This document shows positions 49,171 through 60,382 of a stretch of 64,000 nt of DNA, one piece after another. The DNA is from Archivesica marissinica (Eukaryota > Mollusca > Bivalvia > Venerida > Vesicomyidae). How positions within the stretch are numbered: the first letter of the stretch is position 1; the number at the start of each line of letters is the position of its first letter. The DNA lies in the NCBI GenBank assembly GCA_014843695.1, contig CM026404.1:88485475-88549474 (forward strand), written 5' to 3'. Both the position numbers and the translations under genes were made by a program. The notes under the pieces were generated by a model. That model saw only the letters and a list, made by a program, of their open reading frames with translations, did not search any database and was not told the origin of the DNA.

Positions 49171-50120
49171 CCGAGTAACCAGGGCGACGATAAATAAAAT
49201 ATACTTCTAGATGGGTTGCCCCGAGTAACCAGGGCGACGATAAATAAAATATACTTCTAGATGGGTTGCCCCGAGTAACCAGGGCGACGATAAATAAAAT
49301 ATACTTCTAGATTGGTTGCCCCGAGTAACCAGGGCGACGATAAATACAATATACTTCTAGATGGGTTGCCCCGAGTAACCAGGGCGACGATAAATAAAAT
49401 ATACTTCTAGATGGGTTGCCCCGAGTAACCAGGGCGACGATAAATAAAATATACTTCTAGATTGGTTGCCCCGAGTAACCAGGGCGACGATAAATAAAAT
49501 ATATTTCTAGATGGGTCGCCCCGAGTAACCAGGGCGACGATAAATAAAATATACTTCTAGATGGGTCGCCCCGAGTAACCAGGGGCGACGATAAATAAAA
49601 TATACTTCTAGATGGTCGCCCCGAGTAACCAGGGCGACGATAAATAAAATATACTTCTAGATGGTCGCCACGAGTAACCAGGGCGACGATAAATAAAATA
49701 TACTTCTAGATGGTCGCCCCGAGTAACCAGGGCGACGATAAATAAAATATACTTCTAGATGGGTCGCCCCGAGTAACCAGGGCGACGATAAATAAAATAT
49801 ACTTCTAGATGGGTCGCCCCGAGTAACAAGGGCGACGATAAATAAAATATACTTCTAGATGGTCGCGCCGAGTAACCAGGGCGACGATAAATAAAATATA
49901 CTTCTAGATGGGTTGCCCCGAGTAACCAGGGCGACGATAAATAAAATATACTTCTAGATGGGTCGCCCCGAGTAACCAGGGCGACGATAAATAAAACATA
50001 CTTCTAGATGGTCGCCCCGAGTAACCAGGGCGACGATAAATAAAATATACTTCTAGATGGTCGCCCCGAGTAACCAGGGCGACGATAAATAAAATATACT
50101 TCTAGATGGGTCGCCCCGAG
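49171..50120. repeat. 50-bp minisatellite derived from a SINE1-like tail
   Basis: Nineteen units containing CCGAGTAACCAGGGCGACGA, TAAATAAAATATACTTCTAG and ATGGGTTGCC. GGGCGACGATAAATAAAATA is close to the SINE1 3' end, and GGTTGCC is also part of it. Units differ by GGTTGCC/GGTCGCC/GGTCGCG and occasional single-base indels. Confidence 0.95.
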
Positions 50121-52381
50121 TATACATTATAACTAGATACATTATGACTATATACATTATGACTAGATACATTATAACTAGATACATTATGACTAGATAC
50201 AGTATGACTAGATACATTATAACTAGATACATTATGACTAGATACATTATGACTAGACTATACACATTATGACTATATACATTATGACTAGATACATTAT
50301 AACTAGATACATTATAACTAGATACATTATGACTAGATACATTATGACTAGATACATTATGACTAGACTAGATACATTATGACTAGATACATTATGACTA
50401 GATACATTATAACTAGATACATTATGACTAGATACATTATGACTATATACATTATGACTAGACTAGATACATTATGACTAGATACATTATGACTAGATAC
50501 ATTATGACTAGATACATTATGACTGGATACATTATGACTAGACTAGATACATTATGACTAGATACATTATGACTAGACTAGATACATTATGACTAGATAC
50601 ATTATAACTAGATACATTATGACTAGACTAGATACATTATGACTAGACTAGATACATTATGACTAGATACATTATGACTAGATACATTATGACTAGATAC
50701 ATTATGACTAGACTAGATACATTATGATTAGACTAGATACATTATGACTAGACTAGATACATTATGACTAGACTAGATACATTATGACTAGACTAGATAC
50801 ATTATGACTAGATACATTATGACTAGATACATTATAACTAGATACATTATGACTAGATACATTATGACTAGATACATTATGACTAGATACATTATGACTA
50901 GACTATATACATTATGACTAGATTAGATACATTATGACTAGACTAGATACATTATGACTAGATACATTATGACTAGATACATTATGACTAGATACATTAT
51001 GACTAGACTAGATACATTATGACTAGATACATTATGAATAGATACATTATGACTAGACTAGATACATTATGACTAGACTAGATACATTATGACTATATAC
51101 ATTATGACTAGATACATTATGACTAGACTAGATACATTATGACTAGACTAGATACATTATGACTAGACTAGATACATTATGACTAGATACATTATGACTA
51201 GATACATTATGACTAGATACATTATGACTAGATACATTATGACTAGACTAGATACATTATGACTAGACTAGATACATTATGACTAGATACATTATGACTA
51301 GATACATTATGACTAGATACATTATAACTAGATACATTATGACTAGATACATTATGACTAGATACATTATGACTATACTAGATACATTATGACTATACTA
51401 GATACATTATGACTAGATACATTATGACTAGATACATTATAACAAGATACATTATGACTAGATACATTATGACTAGATACATTATGAATAGATACATTAT
51501 GACTAGACTAGATACATTATGACTAGACTAGATACATTATGACTAGATACATTATGACTAGACTAGATACATTATGACTAGACTAGATACATTATGACTA
51601 GATACATTATGACATGACTAGATACATTTTGACTAGATACATTATGACTAGACTATATACATTATGACTATATATATTATGACTATATACATTATGACTA
51701 GATACATTATGACTAGATACATTATGACTGGATACATTATGACTAGACTATATACATTATGACTAGACTAGATACATTATGACTAGACTAGATACATTAT
51801 GACTAGACTAGATACATTATGACTAGACACATTATGACTAGACTATATACATTGTGACTAGACTAGATACATTATAACTAGATACATTATGACTAGATAC
51901 ATTATAACTAGATACATTATAACTAGATACATTATAACTAGATACATTATAACTAGATACATTATAACTAGATACATTATGACTAGATACATTATGACTA
52001 GACTATATCCATTATGACTAGATACATTATGACTAGACACATTATGACTAGATACATTATGACTATATACATTATGACTAGATACATTATGACTAGACTA
52101 TATCCATTATGACTAGATACATTATGACTAGATACATTATGTCTAGATACATTATGACTGAATACATTATAACTAGATACATTATAACTAGATACATTAT
52201 AACTAGATACATTATAACTAGATACATTATAACTAGATACATTATAACTAGATACATTATGACTAGATACATTATAACTAGATACATTATAACTAGATAC
52301 ATTATGACTAGACTAGATACATTATGACTGGCTACATTATAACTAGATACAGTATGACTAGATACAGTATGACTAGATACA
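50121..52381. repeat. 15/20-bp satellite
   Basis: About 140 units of GACTAGATACATTAT (15 bp), interspersed with a 20-bp form that has GACTA twice. AACTAG and TATATAC variants are also scattered. It directly follows the 50-bp array. Long minus-strand frames of MYLVI type come from the repeat. Confidence 0.97.
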
Positions 52382-52700
52382 TCTCAACACAGCATGCAGT
52401 TACAATATATAATTGTGTTCCCGACACTAATTTTTATGCAACTTAAAAACAACCAATTTTTTATTTAATAATATTAATAATATAAAGTTTTGGAGCGATA
52501 AATACATAGAAGGACAAACGTGGGCTTCATTACTGAGAATAGAAGGAACGCACTGGAAACAGCGTGAGTTTCCGCCCACTGTCGTATGCTATTTTTGTAC
52601 CGTCACCAAATGCACTGTACTGCCGTGCTGGCAGATAAATATAACCACACTGGGGAATATGGCGTAGGCAAAGTCGAATTTTTCCATACGTTTATTTGGT
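52382..52700. other. unique DNA
   Basis: Nothing is recognised. Confidence 0.4.
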
Positions 52701-52941
52701 TTAACCCATTCAACACCAAGTAACTCACATGGACTGGTCCATGATATTCATAAACCAATAAATGAATCAGAAAATCACATTTGGACAAGTTCATTTATCA
52801 AAATGGGTAATTATGTCTAAAATTAGTGATATCACTGGCAAAAAGTGCAGATCCTGATGAGACGGCTCGTCACGAGCCGGCTCATCTGGATCTACACTTT
52901 TTGTAAGCCTATTTAGAGGTCTGTGGTGTTGAAAGGGTTAA
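52701..52941 (+). mobile_element. MITE-B copy 2
   Basis: A 241-bp element with TTAA at both edges, nearly identical to 13918-14158. The hairpin at 52839-52903 has the same arms, with the loop base changed from G to C. High identity implies recent activity. Confidence 0.92.
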
Positions 52942-53030
52942 GCATATTTATTCCACTATGCATTCACAAAACAATACATGTACATGAAATCAAAGAAGTA
53001 AGTATATAGGAAAGGATTAAAACGGAAACA

Positions 53031-53454
53031 TACGTTTATTTATCGCCATCTCCTGACTAATCGGGGTGACGCCGAAGTCATTTTATGTTTTGTGGATAGT
53101 ATAAGAACCAGAAGATGGTCCAATTCCAGAAACACCCATGGTTCGCTTACATGCACAGTGTATAGCTCCGATACACGACTCGAGACATCCATGGTTCGTT
53201 TACATGCACAGTGTATAGCTCCGATACACGACTCGAGACATCCATGGTTCGTTTACATGCACAGTGTATAGCTCCGATACACGACTCGATACATCCATGG
53301 CTCGTTTACATGCACAGTGAATAGCTCCGATACACGACTCGAGACATCCATGGTTCGTTTACATGCACAGTGCATAGCTCCGATACACGACTCGAGACAT
53401 CAGTTTAAGATCACACCTGATAGACTGTTAATATTATTAGGGTCAGGCGGGGGT
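53031..53454 (-). mobile_element. diverged SINE1-like copy with internal expansion
   Basis: In minus orientation it keeps the SINE1 order: ACGTTTATTTATCGCC tail, a GTCATTTTATGTTTTGTGGA segment, AATTCCAGAAACACCCATGG, then ATAGACTGTTAATATTATTA and GGGTCAGGCGGGGG. The head is missing. Between the halves a 53-bp segment is amplified (see next entry). Confidence 0.8.
53133..53401. repeat. 53-bp minisatellite inside a SINE
   Basis: Five units containing CATCCATGGTTCGTTTACAT, GCACAGTGTATAGCTCCGAT and ACACGACTCGAGA. In ordinary SINE1 copies the equivalent segment (GGTTCTTTTACGTGCAC to GAGACCTCGG) is present once. Confidence 0.92.
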
Positions 53455-53481
53455 GGACAAAGTAACAGCTATCTATTTACA

Positions 53482-53691
53482 TATACAGTTAACCTGTGCT
53501 TAGTGTTCACCTCTGCTAAGCAGTCAATTAACAGATTCCTGAGCTTCCCTTATGTTCAGTGTTAAACATCCTTTAAGTAGCCACCTCTGCTTAGCAGCCT
53601 AGTTTTCTCACTCGCTTCACCAGCAACCTAGATAGTCAGTCAAATAGATCATGTTTCACTGGCTGCTTACGAAATGTTTAGTTTAAACATG
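53482..53691 (+). mobile_element. MITE-E copy (diverged)
   Basis: It begins TACAGTTAACCTGTGCTTAG and ends GGCTGCTTACGAAATGTTTA, with internal GCTAAGCAG and TTAGCAGCC words. It matches the element at 57443. The MITE-A copy at 53698 follows only a few bases later. Confidence 0.65.
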
Positions 53692-53697
53692 GTTTAT

Positions 53698-53937
53698 TTA
53701 ACCCTTTCCTTCATAGAGATTTAGGTTACTATACTGTTATATCTCCATACATACGACAGCCATTTAGCTATCATGCAGTGGATAAGTAGTGGCCATATCG
53801 ATCCCACCTCCATAGATATTACTGGAACTACATGTGATTCTGGTCATAATTATGAACATTGGCTTGGCTACTACATTGTCAATGTATGTCATATTGGTAA
53901 TGGCGTCAAGAGGTGCTTCTATGAGGGAAAGGGTTAA
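53698..53937 (+). mobile_element. MITE-A, complete
   Basis: A 240-bp element from TTAACCCTTTCCTTCATAGA to CTATGAGGGAAAGGGTTAA, with intact TTAA at both edges (53698-53701, 53934-53937). It is the reference copy for the family. Confidence 0.92.
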
Positions 53938-54010
53938 ACAATTATACAACAAGGAATGTTTGACTTCGGTCATAATGTTCTGGAAAGAGACACACTTGCT
54001 TCAGTGCTGT

Positions 54011-54896
54011 GTGCATTCCGTTTATGGACAGTGTTTACAAGGCTAGATCTGGTTGCACGTGGCTGGTGGTGTGCATTCCGTTTATGGACAGTGTTTAGAC
54101 GGCGATACCTGGTTGCACGTGACTGGGGTGTGCATTCCTTTTATGGACAGTGTTTAAAAAGCGACACCTGGTTGCACGTGACTGTGGTATGCATTCCGTT
54201 TATGGACAGTGTTTACAATGCGATACCTGGTTGCACATGACTGGGGTGTGCATTCCGTTTATGGACAGTGTTTACACGACGAGACCTGGTTGTACGTGAC
54301 TGGGGTGTGCATTCCGTTTATGGACAGTGTTTACACGGCCATACCTGGTTATACGTGACTGGGGTGTGCATTCCGTTTATGGACAGTGTTTACACGGCCA
54401 TACCTGGTTGCACGTGACTGGGGTGTGCATTCCGTTTATGGACAGTGTTTACACGGCGAGACCTGGTTGTACGTGACTGGGGTGTGCATTCCGTTTATGG
54501 ACAGTGTTTACAATGCGATACCTGGTTGCACGTGACTGGGGTGTGCATTCCGTTTATGGACAGTGTTTACACGGCGAGACCTGGTTGTATGTGACTGGGG
54601 TGTGCATTCCGTTTATGGACAGTGTTTACAATGCGATACCTGGTTGCACGTGACTGGGGTGTGCATTCCGTTTATGGACAGTGTTTACACGGCCATACCT
54701 GGTTGCACGTGACTGGGATGTGCATTCCGTTTATGGACAGTGTTTTAAAAGCGACACCTGGTTGCACGTGACTGGGTTGTGCATTCCGTTTATGGACAGT
54801 GTTTACACGGCCATACCTGGTTGCACGTGACTGTGGTATGCATTCCGTTTATGGACAGTGTTTGCAATGCGATACCTGGTTGCACGTGACTGGGTT
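54011..54896. repeat. 59-bp minisatellite
   Basis: Fifteen units containing GTGCATTCCGTTTATGGACA, GTGTTTACACGGCGATACCT and GGTTGCACGTGACTGGGGT. Each unit carries one CACGTG. The ACGGCGAGA/ACGGCCATA/AATGCGATA variants alternate and suggest a two- or three-unit higher order. Confidence 0.95.
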
Positions 54897-56148
54897 GCAC
54901 GACTCCTATGTATGTACAGCATTATTTCCCTTGACACATTAAGAACTTCAGCTGTTCATACCAGTTTCACCGAACTTCATAATTTAAGTTTAGCGCCATG
55001 AAATAAAATAAACTATGTCTTTATTTTGTCGGAAATGCATAAATAAACTATGTCTTTATGTTGTCTGAAATGCGGGGAATAAAGAATGCAAACCAAATCG
55101 ACGTCCCAGATCCGTGTACCGCGGATATCTTGTGATGTTATACATTCCACTACCGTGTAACGCAGGCATCGTTGCGCAAGAATACTTGTAGCATTTCTTG
55201 TCACACCATTAGAAAACATGCATGTGCAAATGTCACATCCGCCGGTGTTGGCATGCGAACATAAATGTGTATAATGTGGAATATTAAATACAGTAGTCAG
55301 CGAAAATCTGTTCACTGACCATTACATGCCAAGGTTAATATATGGCCCGGGGAGGGAAGGAATTGATGGACATCTAACTGTCCACTGACGGTCATCATGC
55401 AGTATAAATGTTGATAGTAAGTTATACATGTATGTATCATTAAGCTATAATTTCACATGTTTGTCTTCTCGCAGATAGCGATCGTTGTTGCTTCGGGGTA
55501 CCTAACATGTAGATAACGGGATGACTTTACTTTTAGACATGTGGACAAATTTATAGTAAATGACAGGCCGCTAGTTTGAGTGTGGAGAAAAGCTATGATA
55601 TCTATATATCTGACAGGAGAATTTGAAGATTGTTTAAAGGGAAAATGTCAAAATTTTGATGATTTTAATTTCGGGGGACAGGGATTTCGTGTTTATTAGA
55701 TACCTAATTTGTTCGGGCACGTGTTCAATTTGTACTTGGTAAGTTGTTGACGCGTGATTTGACTTCCAAAATTGCTCGGTCATAAAACTGATTATTGTCA
55801 TAAAAGATGACAATGTTGAAATATGCCATGTATATTTTATGACAAGTTTATGTTTTGCGTTCCGAAAGTGCACAAATAGTGAAATTATTTGCAACAAATT
55901 GCATTGCTCAACAGTGTAAATTATTCGCTTGGCCAGCCAAGTATTTCTGTAAAAATAGTATTATTTTATTTTATATCTTTATCATTAGGGGGATATCTAG
56001 GAAGAACGAGACAAATAATAACACTTATAGTTATGCATTATTCGTTGAGATAAACAGAAAACCACAAACAAATAACCACACTTTGTATTACAGTTTTTCG
56101 GACGATTTCTACATTGCAGACATACCAATACAGACTATGAGCCGATTG
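54897..56148. other. unique DNA, 1.25 kb
   Basis: A direct repeat ATAAACTATGTCTTTAT lies at about 55008 and 55043. A minus-strand frame of 100 codons (55013-55315) has mixed composition including ILAQRCLRYTVVECITS but no recognised family. An acceptor-like TTTGTCTTCTCGCAG ends at 55474 with only a short open frame after it. No gene is called. Confidence 0.35.
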
Positions 56149-56222
56149 AATGGAAGTCGTAATAGCGCCGTGGTAGCACGTTCGCTTCATGTGGGAAAGG
56201 CCCGGAGTTTGCTAGTGGGCTA
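56149..56222 (+). mobile_element. SINE2 5' fragment
   Basis: It has only the tRNA-like head GTCGTAATAGCGCCGTGGTA through AGGCCCGGAGTT, then breaks off. Confidence 0.75.
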
Positions 56223-56949
56223 GTGCATTTCAACTAAACTATCTCCGTCAGTCATAGCAAATATTTGTGGATTAGGGGCTAACTTTTCAGTTGAAATCTG
56301 TTGGCAAGTCATTATGGTTAGGTGCATATTAGTAACCCTTACACCATGTCTGTACCACTACACTAGCTTATAAACCTCATTCTCAGTTCTCCGTCCACCG
56401 TCCGTCGTCTGTCTAGTTTCTGTCCAAATTTCAACTAAATTGTGTCAACACTTAAACAGATAAAGTATCTCCACACCGTTGACCTAGTTACCTAGTTCTC
56501 GACATGGCTGCTGTCACCACACAATACAGAACACATTTAGCTGCATTATTTATTATGTACATTTTGATATATTATATATGCCGACATTTGACATGCACGT
56601 GAAAGTTCAAAATATACATACTATATAGTTTATATTATATGTTATTGCACTTTTATTGGCGACAGCATGTTTTGATTCCGAGTAAAGTCCAACGTGATAG
56701 CACCTGGAAACCTATGTTTTAAAGTTTACCGAACAATTCCCAGCCAACTAGACGTTTCGTCCTGGCGCTAATCCCAGTTTTGAGTATAATTTTATGAAAA
56801 TGTCATTGTGTTTAACATAGCAACAATGTTATACGGGCGTGCAAACCCTTGCTTATTTACATTATGTATTGTTGGAATACGATGTAGTTATGATATAGTG
56901 TACATTAATATACATTTTACTTTTATATATATATCCACTAGAGAGGCTG
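56223..56949. other. unique DNA
   Basis: ATTTCAACTAAACTATCTCC and its partial repeats (direct near 56428, inverted AGTTGAAAT near 56300) may mark an old element. No gene is seen. Confidence 0.35.
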
Positions 56950-57200
56950 TCAGTGACCCGGTGCAGTGGTTCACACATTTGACTGCGAACTCAAGGACGT
57001 GAGTTCGATCCCACAAGCCACTAGTCAGAGGCTGTCAGTGACCCGGTCCAGTGGTTCACACGTTTGACTGCGAACTCAAGGACGTGAGTTCGATCCCACA
57101 AGCCACTAGTCAGAGGCTGTCAGTGACCCGGTGCAGTGGTTAACACGTTGGACGATTGCGCACCTAGGGTTCGTAAGTTTGATCACACAATCCACGAGTC
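56942..57200 (+). repeat. tandem tRNA-like heads
   Basis: Two near-perfect copies and one diverged copy of a unit of about 86 bp. Each contains GAGGCTGTCAGTGACCCGG, CAGTGGTTCACAC (A-box-like), an arm around CTGCGAA, and GAGTTCGATCCCAC (B box). They look like SINE heads without bodies. Confidence 0.8.
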
Positions 57201-57239
57201 AGATGCTCTCAGTGGCCCGGTCCGAACCCATCGGCCGTA

Positions 57240-57332
57240 AGTTCGATCACCCGATTATTAGGATCAGACTAGGGATCGAACCTGTGATCCCTGGATTCGC
57301 AGTCCAACTATTGGACCACTGATCCGCCCTTG
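57240..57332 (-). mobile_element. SINE1-like head fragment
   Basis: Minus-strand tRNA-like head with GGGATCGAACCTGTGATCCC and GGACCACTGATCCGCC. The anticodon loop CTGCGAA differs from the usual CTGGTAA, so it may be a sister family. Confidence 0.65.
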
Positions 57333-57442
57333 AATTGAAGTAACAATCAAATACACCGTCTACTTATTTATTATTGTGTCGTCCAGCCCTGGACGCCCTG
57401 AGTGAGTATACCGGATCCAGCGGAAGCACACACAAACTGTGT

Positions 57443-57699
57443 ACAGTCAAACCTGTGTAAGTGGTCACATCTATTAAGCAGCCAACCTGTATTAAGCAGC
57501 CAGTTTCCAGATTCCCAATCGGTTATTTTATTATATATTTGACCTCTATTAAGCAGCCAACCTGTATTAAGCAGCCAGTTTCCAGATTCCCAATCGGTTG
57601 TTTTATTATATATTTGACCTCTATTAAGCAGCCACCTGTGCTAAGCAGCCACTTTCTCTGACTCCCTTGGCTGGCTGCTTACGAGAGGTTTGAATGTAT
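57443..57699 (+). mobile_element. MITE-E, TA-flanked
   Basis: It begins ACAGTCAAACCTGTGTAAG. The reverse complement of its end is ACATTCAAACCTCTCGTAAG, an imperfect inverted repeat of about 20 bp with TA on both flanks. The interior has a direct repeat of about 85 bp containing CTATTAAGCAGCCAACCTGT. It is non-coding. The Tc1/mariner affinity is inferred from the TA flanks only. Confidence 0.75.
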
Positions 57700-57950
57700 A
57701 CACTTTAAGTAGAATGAGTACAACTAAGGGCCGTATCAGGGGTTTGTTTATATGTTACCATATACAGATGCCAAGTTTATATTTGATTTAAATGCCAACA
57801 TAGAGTGACAGGGCAGACCAGAAACCTACCGCAATATTCATTTATTGTTCTAAGTTGTATTTTGAAGGGCAAAACAATACATGTATTTTCATGCGATGCA
57901 TCTGTATATACATTGTAACTTATATTTATCGTTTATTTACTTATATTTAT
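57700..57950. other. unique DNA
   Basis: Nothing is recognised. Confidence 0.35.
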
Positions 57951-58185
57951 CGTTTATTTATCGTCGCTACCGGTTGCCCTGAAGAGATTAGTTATTTTAG
58001 ATTTTGGAGGATAGTGCATGATACAGACAGAGACCCATTCCAGAATCTCCTCTGGTTCTTTTACGTGCACGGTGTAAAGCACCGACACGAGACCTCGGTT
58101 TAACGTCCCATCTGAAAGACTGTTAATTTTTATTATGGTCAGACGGGGGATCGAACCTGAGATCCCTGGATTACCAGTCCAGCGT
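57951..58185 (-). mobile_element. SINE1 copy, head truncated
   Basis: Tail at the left (CGTTTATTTATCGTCGCTAC), complete body, and the head broken after CCAGTCCAGCG. The segment around CATATGAGCGACGCCTC is deleted. Confidence 0.85.
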
Positions 58186-58632
58186 TATATATAAGAATAC
58201 ACATGACTTTTCAATTTAATATACATTTTTATTACAGTTAGCGAAGCTTGAAAAAAGGCACTTTGGCTAACTTATTATTTTCGACATAAAAATTGGTAGT
58301 GCATGCCAACATGATACATTGATGGCGACATAATTACCCTAGAAAACGCGTTTATTTTAGCATATCATATAAATTATAAACACGCAATCAAAATATTTAT
58401 GAGCCAACACGAGGAAACTAAATGTGTGCGATATAATTATTATTAAATAGATAATATAAAATCTGTTCCATTTCGTATTAATTTAGAATTGTCAAGGCCG
58501 CTTAAAAATATATTTTTATTCAAAGTCTGTTAAACCTGGAGCATGAGAATTTCGATAATAAAGTTGCTATGCTACAATTGTATTGGTAACACCAGCATTA
58601 TCCAGGGTGTAGGGAAATCCAACATTTTAAAC
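58186..58632. other. unique AT-rich DNA
   Basis: Nothing is recognised. Confidence 0.4.
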
Positions 58633-58642
58633 ATTTTTATCA

Positions 58643-58900
58643 TTTAGGCTGTCCGATTAGCGCAGTGGTTAGCACGCTCGCTTCTCACCAATGCAACCCG
58701 GGTTCGATCCTCGGACAGGGTAGTATGTGAGATGGTACGGTGGTCGCCATATCGGACATGTGGGTTTTCTCCGGGTACTCCGGTTTCCTCCCACATGAAT
58801 GACCATTTATACGCTTTCATCTGCGCCAACGAGAGTGATTAATATAAGTTGTTAGAACTTGATTCGCAATCGTTGTAAAATAAATAAAGTTTAAACTCTA
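58643..58900 (+). mobile_element. SINE3 copy with target duplication
   Basis: Flanked by ATTTTTATCA at 58633-58642 and 58901-58910, a perfect 10-bp duplication. It is full length: GTCCGATTAGCGCAGTGGTT, ACCCGGGTTCGATCC, CTCCGGTTTCCTCCCAC, and tail GTTGTAAAATAAATAAAG. Confidence 0.92.
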
Positions 58901-58967
58901 ATTTTTATCAATTAAAATTTAACTTGAACATTGTTGAACAATATATATATACATATTACCTTATTTT

Positions 58968-59170
58968 GACACGGAGTCGTGTGTTCTGTCGGCTCTTCGT
59001 TGACACGGAGTCGTGTGTTCTGTCGGCTCTTCGTTGACAAGGAGTCGTGTGTTCTGTTGGCTCTTCGTTGACACGGAGTCGTGTGTTCTGTCGGCTCTTC
59101 GTTGACACGGAGTCGTGTGTTCTGTCGGCTCTTCGTTGACACGAAGTCGTGTGTTCTGTCGGCTCTTCGT
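58968..59170. repeat. 34-bp minisatellite
   Basis: Six units of GACACGGAGTCGTGTGTTCT followed by GTCGGCTCTTCGTT. Each unit contains the inverted pair ACACG/CGTGT, which could form a small hairpin. Confidence 0.93.
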
Positions 59171-59239
59171 AGCTCCATTTTTACGCAACGCATCATACTA
59201 GCAAATAATTTAATTTACTTTTATACAATCTAAAACCTG

Positions 59240-59854
59240 TGTTAAACCTGTGTTAGTGGTCAGCAATATTATACAGCCAAACCTGTGTTAGTGGTCACTT
59301 CTATTATACAGCCAGGCTTGTGTTAGTGGTCACCTCTATTATACAGTCAAACCTGTGTTAGTGGTCATCTCTATTATACAGCCAAACCTATGTTAGTGGT
59401 CACTTCTATTATACAGTCATACCTGTCTTAGTGGTCACCTCTATTTTACAGTCAAACCTGTGTTAGTGGTCACCTCTATTATACAGTCAAACCTGTGTCA
59501 GTGGTTACCTCTACACAGTCAAACATGTGTTAGTGGTCAGCAATATTATACAGTCAAACCTGTGTTTGTGGTCACCTCTACTATACAGTTAAACCTATGC
59601 TAGTGGTCAGCAATATTATACAGCCAAACCTGTGTTAGTGGTCACCTCTATTATACAGTCAAGCGTGTGTTAGTGGTCACCTCTACTATACAGTCAAACT
59701 TGTATTAGTGGTCGCCTCTATTATAGTCATACCTGTGTTAGTGGTCACCTCTACTATACAGTCAAACCTATGTACGTGGTCAGCAATATTATACAGTCAA
59801 ACCTGTGTTAGTGGTCATCTCTAGTATACAGTCAAACTTTTGTTAGTGGTCACC
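59240..59854. repeat. 35-bp minisatellite derived from a MITE-E end
   Basis: About 17 units of ATACAGTCAAACCTGTGTTA followed by GTGGTCACCTCTATT. The unit matches the left end of MITE-E (TACAGTCAAACCTGTGTAAG followed by TGGTCAC). A CAGCAATATT variant of the last third occurs in several units. Confidence 0.9.
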
Positions 59855-60024
59855 GGTCGCGTCCGGGCAAACAAGCATACTTTTTAATATCGTCATATGG
59901 TAACATGTATATCGATTATGCGAACATGACATAAACACAGTTCTTATAAATCCTAAAAGAAAACATGTCAATAATATCATAAAATAATTCAAAGAAATGA
60001 ATATATAATGTAATATAATGTAAT

Positions 60025-60152
60025 CCGTTTCTGGAATGGGTCTCTGTCTGTATCATTGTACTATCTTCCAAAAATCTAAACTGACTAATCTCTTCAGGAG
60101 GCGTCGCTCATATGGGTAACCGGTAGCGACGATAAATAAACGTAAAACACAC
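60025..60152 (+). mobile_element. SINE1 3' fragment
   Basis: Only the last 128 bp are present, from CTGGAATGGGTCTCTGTCTG to CGACGATAAATAAACGTAA. This is the usual 5'-truncated retroposed form. Confidence 0.85.
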
Positions 60153-60382
60153 ACTCCGTTTCTGGTGAATCAACGTTGAATTGAATTGAATGTAAAATGT
60201 CCTGTCTTGATAGTGATTGAAAATCAGTTGACAGCTGCCAATAATGTTATAATCAATTTCAAATTCAAAATGCCATACAGTATACCATTGTAAACAATAA
60301 GTTTTAACAAAATTGTTTAAAACTATTAAACCGCCTGATAAAATTAGCTTCCGGTATCAAAAGGTCAAGTACACTACTATGT
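60153..60382. other. unique DNA
   Basis: Nothing is recognised. Confidence 0.35.

Noticed and set aside
55013..55315. A 100-codon minus-strand frame with several cysteines
   Set aside because: No splice or promoter context and no recognised motif. It overlaps a local direct repeat at its 3' end.
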